DNA from: JBGSIZ01 sp041742255
GTDB taxonomy: Bacteria; Pseudomonadota; Alphaproteobacteria; Rhodobacterales; Rhodobacteraceae
Assembly (NCBI GenBank): GCA_041742255.1
Contig: JBGSIZ010000311.1
Span: 1 to 11,619 of the forward strand
Direction: 5' to 3'
Length of the DNA stretch: 11,619 bases
Below are positions 6,788 to 11,619 of the stretch, piece after piece. The stretch's first letter is position 1, and each line of letters starts with the position of its first letter. The notes beneath the pieces are model-generated. The model did not search any database and was not told the DNA's origin. It saw nothing but the letters and a program-made list of their open reading frames with translations. The translations under genes and the position numbers were made by a program.

Positions 6788-8341
6788 TCAGCCTCCCAGC
6801 TTGACGTTGTCGATGCCGACCAACCGGTCATAAACCCAATACAGGGCCAGAACCAGAACCAGCAGAATAGTGCCCAGCGCGGCGGCCAATCCCCAATTCA
6901 ACGAACTGGAAATATGATAGGCAATCCGGTTGGAAATGAACACGCCACTCGTGCCGCCAACCAATTCGGGGGTGATATAATACCCGATGGACAAGATGAA
7001 CACGAGGATGGACCCGGCACCAATTCCCGGCACCGACTGGGGAAAATAGACACGCCAGAACGCGGTCCAATTGGTGGCCCCCAATGACTTTGCAGCGCGC
7101 AAATAGGTGGGGGGGATCGTTTTCATAACGGAATACAGCGGCAGGATCATGAACGGCAACAGAATATGGGTCATGGCAATGATGGTGCCCGTGGCATTGT
7201 TGATCAATTGCAGGCGGTTATCGTCGGCCACAATCCCGATCCAGACCAGAATGTCATTGATGACACCTTGCTGTTGCAACAACACTTTCCAGGCACTTGT
7301 GCGCACCAGCAGCGACGTCCAGAACGGCAACAACACAAGGATCATCAACAAATTGGCAGACCGCATCGGCAAATTCGCCAACAACCACGCGACGGGATAG
7401 CCCAACACGATACAGGCGGACGTAATGACGACGGACAACACAATCGTGCGGATGAACAGGGTGATATAAATCTGTTCGTTCTCAGGGCGGGCCTGCGGAC
7501 CATCGGCCCCTTTCAGCATATCAATGGAATTCAGAAAATACCCATTGGTGTATCGGCTGGAATAGGTTTGCAGGGTGCGCCACGTCTCGGTTTCCAACCA
7601 TTTCGGGGAACTCTCGGCAAAGGCATCGCGCAAGGACACCGGCGGCAATGCAGCAATATCAACCTGCGGCAGGCCGGCAGGAACGGCCCCGGCAGCGGTC
7701 AGATCACGATAGAACGCGGCATAGACAAAATCGGCGGGGGGCACCGTGGCCACGTCACGGCCCTTGGCCTCGGTGACAATCCGGGCATGACCGTCATAGG
7801 CGCTGGCGGTCTGGGGCAAGGCGGCACGCGTTGCAGGATCAGCCATCCACCCGGCCCAGGCACCCGGATCGGCATAGGCCGGATCAGCGGCGGCAAAGGC
7901 ATCGGCATAAACATCGGTGGGATATTTGCCCACCTCGCGCCCCGTGGACCGGAACAGCGACGACATGCCACCGGTTTCGTAATTCAACCGGGACCCCAAC
8001 CGGGTATGGGCCTTGACCTCTTCGGCAATGACGAAATCGGTATAGAGTGCGGCAAACACGTCTTCGGCGGGGGGCTGGCCACTGCTGGCGTCCCAATCGG
8101 CCAAGGCCACAACGGTGCGGGGCAGCGTGTCGGCGACAATCTGGTTCTCGACAGACCGGAACAACATGTCGCCAATCGGCATGATGAACGACACCAGAAC
8201 AAACAGCAGCAACGGGGCGATCAACAACAACGCGCGGCGCTTTTGTCGGGCCAGGGCACGGTTCAAACTGGATTTGAGCGTGCGCCCATCGGCGGCCAAC
8301 ATCGGGCCGGTCTGGGTCTGGTCCAAGGCCGCGTCGGTCAT
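6788..8341 (-). CDS. ABC transporter permease, PotB-like, with a large periplasmic insert
   Basis: First permease subunit, 517 residues, against about 275-300 for E. coli PotB/PotH. A basic cytoplasmic N-terminus (about 20-37) leads into one membrane segment at about 38-58. The chain then stays hydrophilic until about 292, which places some 230 residues in the periplasm. From 294 the usual permease core follows, with segments near 294-322, 330-348, 384-406, 440-462 and 485-505, and an EAA-type loop YLRAAKSLGATNWTAF at about 413-428. The insert holds a short repeated motif: PPAEDVFAALYTDF at 90-103 and PPADFVYAAFYRDL at 201-214, with a weaker match near 141-154. The ATG is two bases after the DUF1330 stop, so coupling is likely. 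Permeases with such inserts exist in roseobacters, as far as I recall; the insert's role is unknown. The permease call is firm. Confidence 0.9.
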   Translation of the reverse strand: MTDAALDQTQTGPMLAADGRTLKSSLNRALARQKRRALLLIAPLLLFVLVSFIMPIGDMLFRSVENQIVADTLPRTVVALADWDASSGQPPAEDVFAALYTDFVIAEEVKAHTRLGSRLNYETGGMSSLFRSTGREVGKYPTDVYADAFAAADPAYADPGAWAGWMADPATRAALPQTASAYDGHARIVTEAKGRDVATVPPADFVYAAFYRDLTAAGAVPAGLPQVDIAALPPVSLRDAFAESSPKWLETETWRTLQTYSSRYTNGYFLNSIDMLKGADGPQARPENEQIYITLFIRTIVLSVVITSACIVLGYPVAWLLANLPMRSANLLMILVLLPFWTSLLVRTSAWKVLLQQQGVINDILVWIGIVADDNRLQLINNATGTIIAMTHILLPFMILPLYSVMKTIPPTYLRAAKSLGATNWTAFWRVYFPQSVPGIGAGSILVFILSIGYYITPELVGGTSGVFISNRIAYHISSSLNWGLAAALGTILLVLVLALYWVYDRLVGIDNVKLGG

Positions 8342-8343
8342 CC

Positions 8344-8631
8344 TCAGACCCCCGCAACGATCAAAACGTCGCTCTCGGCATTGGCGAGGCGGATTTTCAA
8401 AACCTCTTGGTAATCCGGGTCGTCGTAACAGGCGCGGGCGGCCTCGACGGATGGAAACTCGGCGACCACATGACGGGCCTTCAAGGTGCCCTCGACAACC
8501 TCGGACGCGCCACCACGCACAATGAACCGGCCCCCGTGGCGTTCAAAAATCGGGGTGTCACGGCGGACATACTCGGCATAGGCGTCCGGGTTTGTCACGG
8601 TGATATGGGCAATCAGATAACCTTTGGGCAT
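8344..8631 (-). CDS. DUF1330 family small protein
   Basis: Small cytoplasmic protein of 95 residues beginning MPKGYLIAHITVTNPDAYAEY, the typical opening of the DUF1330 family, which has a ferredoxin-like alpha-beta barrel fold. Other family-like segments are HGGRFIVRGG (about residues 32-41) and VVAEFPSVEAARACYDDPDYQEV (about 53-75). The frame is open to 8691, but ATG 8631 has a clear Shine-Dalgarno (AAGGAA, 8638-8643) six bases upstream and gives the normal family length. No signal peptide is seen. The biochemical function of the family is not established. Here it sits between the binding-protein gene and the permease genes, two bases from the latter, so it is expressed as part of the transporter operon; a role in handling or sensing the imported compound is inference only. 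Confidence 0.9.
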   Translation of the reverse strand: MPKGYLIAHITVTNPDAYAEYVRRDTPIFERHGGRFIVRGGASEVVEGTLKARHVVAEFPSVEAARACYDDPDYQEVLKIRLANAESDVLIVAGV

Positions 8632-8637
8632 GGTCGG

Positions 8638-8643
8638 TTCCTT
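8638..8643 (-). promoter_or_regulatory. ribosome binding site of the DUF1330 gene
   Basis: AAGGAA on the minus strand, six bases before ATG 8631. It decides the start against the longer open frame reaching 8691, and it lies immediately downstream of the hairpin-forming sequence at 8644-8677, so its access could depend on RNA folding. Confidence 0.7.
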
Positions 8644-8704
8644 GGTTCTGGTGGGGGGCCCGGCAGAACCGGACCCCGTTTTGTCAGGCAAAGCAGGTCA
8701 AAAC
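8644..8704 (-). promoter_or_regulatory. intercistronic hairpins between binding protein and DUF1330
   Basis: Read on the minus strand, the 89-base gap after the binding-protein gene can form a weak stem, GTTTTG with CAAAAC (8699-8704 and 8678-8683). Next comes a strong 9-bp stem, GGGGTCCGG with CCGGGCCCC (8669-8677 and 8655-8663), with one G-U pair and a five-base TTCTG loop. A competing 7-bp stem pairs GGTTCTG (8664-8670) with CAGAACC (8644-8650) next to the ribosome site of DUF1330. No T run follows, so a classical intrinsic terminator is unlikely. Hairpins after a binding-protein gene commonly protect its mRNA or cut read-through, allowing more binding protein than permease; that role here is inferred. 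Confidence 0.55.
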
Positions 8705-8720
8705 CCGCCGTGCAGTTGGC

Positions 8721-9830
<1,110 letters not shown>

Positions 9831-9836
9831 CAATAT

Positions 9837-9841
9837 CTCCC
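9837..9841 (-). promoter_or_regulatory. ribosome binding site of the substrate-binding protein gene
   Basis: GGGAG on the minus strand, six bases before ATG 9830. It fixes the start of the binding protein at the signal-peptide methionine rather than at the longer frame, which would overlap the ATPase gene. Confidence 0.7.
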
Positions 9842-9915
9842 GTGTGTTACCCGGCGTTTTTTCATTGATGCAGAACCATTCTCCGGGCGGAAACGGCCCC
9901 ACAAACCACACGCGC

Positions 9916-11061
9916 TCAGGCATCCAGAGCGCGACAATCTTCCGGCAACCAGCCAATCTCGATCTGGGCACCCTTGGTCAGGCGGACCTGATCGGGGGCG
10001 TTGCGGGTCTTGATGACAAAATCCTCCGATCCGGCCACGCGCAGCCGGGTGCGGAAAATGTCGCCCATGTAAATGAACTCCAACACCTCGGCGCGCAGGG
10101 TGTGGGCGTCCGGGCTCAACCGGGCCTTGTCCATTTCCACGCGCTCGGGGCGGATGGACACCTTGGTGCGCTCGCCCACTTGGGTCACATTAACTGGGGT
10201 GGCGGCAATCTCGTCGCCGCTGTCCAGCCGGACCATGCAGGTGGCCCCGCTGATCTTGGTGACAACCCCGTTCAGGGTGTTGTTCTCGCCAATGAACTGG
10301 GCCACGAAACTGTTGGCGGGGCGCTCGTATAGCTCATCGGGCGGGGCCAACTGCTGAATCCGACCGTTTTCAAACACGGCCACGCGGTCCGACATGGTCA
10401 GGGCCTCGGTCTGGTCGTGGGTCACATACACGGTCGTGATGCCCAGATTATGGGCCAACCGGGTGATCTCGAACTGCATGTGTTCGCGCAATTGCTTGTC
10501 CAGCGCGCCCAGCGGTTCGTCCATCAACACCAATTCGGGTTCAAACACCAACGCGCGGGCCAAGGCGATCCGCTGCTGCTGGCCACCAGACAACTGGGCA
10601 GGGCGGCGGCCGCCAAAGGCCCCCATCTGCACCATATCCAGCGCGCGCTTGACCTTTTCCTCGCGGGTGGCCTTGCCAAATTTTCGCACTTCCAGCGGAA
10701 AACTAAGGTTCTCGGCCACGGTCATATGCGGGAACAAGGCGTAATTCTGAAACACCATCCCGATGCCGCGCTTGTGGGGGGGAATATCATTGATCGACTT
10801 CCCGTTCAGTCGGATCGACCCGTGGGTCGCCGTCTCGAACCCGGCCAGCATCATCAAACAGGTTGTCTTGCCAGACCCGGACGGGCCCAACATGGTCAGA
10901 AATTCACCCTGCGGCATCGACAGGTTCAGGTCTTTGACAACCAATGTGACGCCATCATAACTTTTCTGGACGCGCTCGAATTCAACGAACGCGCGGTCGG
11001 TTGCAGCTTCTGCCAAACCGAAGTCTCCCTGATATCCGGCGGATTGTTCCGCACTTTTCAC
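9916..11061 (-). CDS. ABC transporter ATP-binding protein, PotA-like
   Basis: Cytoplasmic ATPase that drives the importer, about 381 residues, close to PotA (378). Motifs counted from GTG 11061: Walker A GPSGSGKTT at 59-67, Q-loop Gln105 in VFQNYALFPHMTV, signature LSGGQQQR at 157-164, Walker B LVLMDEP with Asp181 and Glu182, D-loop GALD and switch His215 in VTHDQTEA. From about 260 a TOBE-type domain follows (FIGENNTLNGVV, SIRPERVEM, LEFIYMGDIFRTRLRV), as in the PotA/MalK group. The first methionine is after the P-loop's N-terminal strands, so the start must be a GTG at 11061 or the adjacent TTG at 11064; neither has a good Shine-Dalgarno. It is the first gene of the minus-strand operon. The family call is secure, the polyamine specificity is not. 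Confidence 0.94.
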   Translation of the reverse strand: MKSAEQSAGYQGDFGLAEAATDRAFVEFERVQKSYDGVTLVVKDLNLSMPQGEFLTMLGPSGSGKTTCLMMLAGFETATHGSIRLNGKSINDIPPHKRGIGMVFQNYALFPHMTVAENLSFPLEVRKFGKATREEKVKRALDMVQMGAFGGRRPAQLSGGQQQRIALARALVFEPELVLMDEPLGALDKQLREHMQFEITRLAHNLGITTVYVTHDQTEALTMSDRVAVFENGRIQQLAPPDELYERPANSFVAQFIGENNTLNGVVTKISGATCMVRLDSGDEIAATPVNVTQVGERTKVSIRPERVEMDKARLSPDAHTLRAEVLEFIYMGDIFRTRLRVAGSEDFVIKTRNAPDQVRLTKGAQIEIGWLPEDCRALDA

Positions 11062-11067
11062 CAACAG

Positions 11068-11096
11068 ACTAAATCAACCCGCCCTTCAGGATGCAA
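11068..11096 (-). promoter_or_regulatory. weak candidate promoter for the transporter operon
   Basis: On the minus strand TTGCAT (11091-11096) and TTTAGT (11068-11073) are 17 bases apart, matching the -35 and -10 consensus at three and four of six positions. A start about seven bases further on would fall at or next to the ATPase GTG, implying a leaderless or near-leaderless message. The match is weak and could be chance. Confidence 0.2.
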
Positions 11097-11119
11097 CCGC
11101 TAAGGCGCATCGCCTGCGG
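11097..11119. repeat. inverted repeat / hairpin upstream of the ATPase gene
   Basis: CCGC (11097-11100) and AGGCG (11103-11107) pair with CGCCT (11111-11115) and GCGG (11116-11119) around a CAT triloop, with two unpaired bases, TA, on one arm: nine base pairs in all. No T run follows on either strand. It could be a weak terminator for the Hint gene, an operator, or a leader structure. Confidence 0.45.
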
Positions 11120-11252
11120 GGCATGGGTCAAACCCGGTCCACTTGCCCAATCGGGGCGCACAAGGCGGATCAATCGACCGCAAATGGGCGCTTTCGGGCC
11201 TTATTGTCCTGCACTGCGTGGAACCGCACGAGGTCACAGACCCCGGCCCGGA

Positions 11253-11619
11253 TCACCGCAACGACAGACGCAAGGCATCAATCCGGTCCGGCAGGTCGCG
11301 GAATCGGGCGGTCGCGCGGGCCGTGGGGCCATAGACGCGGGCAGCCACATCCGACGATTCGATATGTGAAACGGGCAAGGCCCAACCGGGCGCGCCACCG
11401 CCCCTCCCCGCCCCTGCCAACCGCCCGGCACCCAGCATCGGAAACAGGGTTTCAATCTCGCGCCGGGCGGACGCATCCAGCGCGGCCATGCCCCATCGGC
11501 CGGGATAAAAACTTTCGCTGGCCACACCATTGGCCCAGATCACCTGATGGCCCTCGAACATCACATGCACATAGGTGACCGCGCGCACGCCGTGGGCCAC
11601 GCGCACCTTGCCGCCGCGC
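11253..11619 (-). CDS. Hint-domain protein, C-terminal fragment
   Basis: The minus-strand frame is open to the right edge, so the N-terminus is outside the window; about 121 residues are visible and a TGA at 11253-11255 ends the gene. The segment VTYVHVMFEGHQVIWANGVASESFYPG is characteristic of the C-terminal half of Hint_2-type (hedgehog/intein) domains common in Rhodobacteraceae. After it come a Gly/Ala-rich linker and a tail ending DALRLSLR. Hint domains catalyse N-S acyl shift and self-cleavage or splicing, but the nucleophile and the TxxH block are not in view, so activity cannot be judged. The GTG at 11606 is internal, not a start. It is 190 bases upstream of the ABC operon on the same strand and probably a separate transcription unit. 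Confidence 0.8.
   Translation of the reverse strand, partial: RGGKVRVAHGVRAVTYVHVMFEGHQVIWANGVASESFYPGRWGMAALDASARREIETLFPMLGAGRLAGAGRGGGAPGWALPVSHIESSDVAARVYGPTARATARFRDLPDRIDALRLSLR

Larger units (their letters stand above)
11062..11252. other. intergenic region upstream of the transporter operon
   Basis: These 190 bases separate the end of the Hint-domain gene from the ATPase gene and hold no credible gene; short frames on both strands show no recognisable protein. Two things stand out: an interrupted inverted repeat at 11097-11119 and a weak promoter-like pair close to the ATPase start. The region most likely carries the operon promoter and any operator. Confidence 0.6.

Noticed and set aside
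7166..8413. 415-residue plus-strand frame opposite the large permease
   Set aside because: It is the antisense of a convincing permease with motifs and ribosome context; its product is Gln/His/Gly-rich with no recognisable domain, as expected for a shadow frame in high-GC DNA.
9886..9896. Short GC hairpin in the ATPase to binding-protein gap
   Set aside because: At most about four pairs with a long loop; not distinguishable from chance in this base composition.
9842..9971. N-terminal extension of the binding protein to 9971
   Set aside because: It would bury the signal peptide and overlap the ATPase gene; ATG 9830 has a good ribosome site.

Overview
This high-GC window looks like chromosomal DNA of an alphaproteobacterium of the Rhodobacteraceae/roseobacter type. 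The basis is protein family and gene order, not a marker gene: an envelope gene, D-Ala-D-Ala carboxypeptidase, tmk, holB, tatD and a PhnP-like hydrolase in a row, a Hint-domain protein of the sort common in that family, and PotABCD-type transport genes. The genus cannot be told from the window.

Positions 1-5858 (plus strand) hold one tightly packed, probably co-transcribed cluster. In order: the C-terminal end of a SPOR-domain envelope protein (probably RlpA-like), a DacC/PBP5-type D-alanyl-D-alanine carboxypeptidase, thymidylate kinase (tmk), DNA polymerase III delta-prime (holB), a TatD-family metal-dependent hydrolase, a PhnP-like metallo-beta-lactamase-fold hydrolase, and an AEC-family membrane transporter. 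Neighbouring genes overlap by 1 to 14 bases, or are 14 bases apart (holB-tatD), so translational coupling is likely.

Positions 5885-11064 (minus strand, convergent with the first block) hold a complete PotABCD-type ABC importer operon read right to left: ATPase, periplasmic binding protein, a small DUF1330 protein, a large PotB-like permease with an extra periplasmic domain of about 230 residues, and a PotC-like permease. A polyamine or related small amine is only the family default; the substrate cannot be read from sequence. The 89-base gap between the binding protein and DUF1330 carries strong hairpins that may set unequal expression along the operon.

Positions 11253-11619 (minus strand) hold the C-terminal end of a Hint-domain (hedgehog/intein-type) protein running off the right edge. 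The 190 bases between it and the ATPase gene have no gene and probably hold the operon promoter.

Most of the window is ordinary core genome. The best candidates for a second look are the enlarged permease with internal repeats, the DUF1330 gene inside the transporter operon, the alternative hairpins before DUF1330, and four 11-bp tandem repeats that run across the permease stop codon. I see no CRISPR array, insertion sequence, tRNA, rRNA or phage gene.
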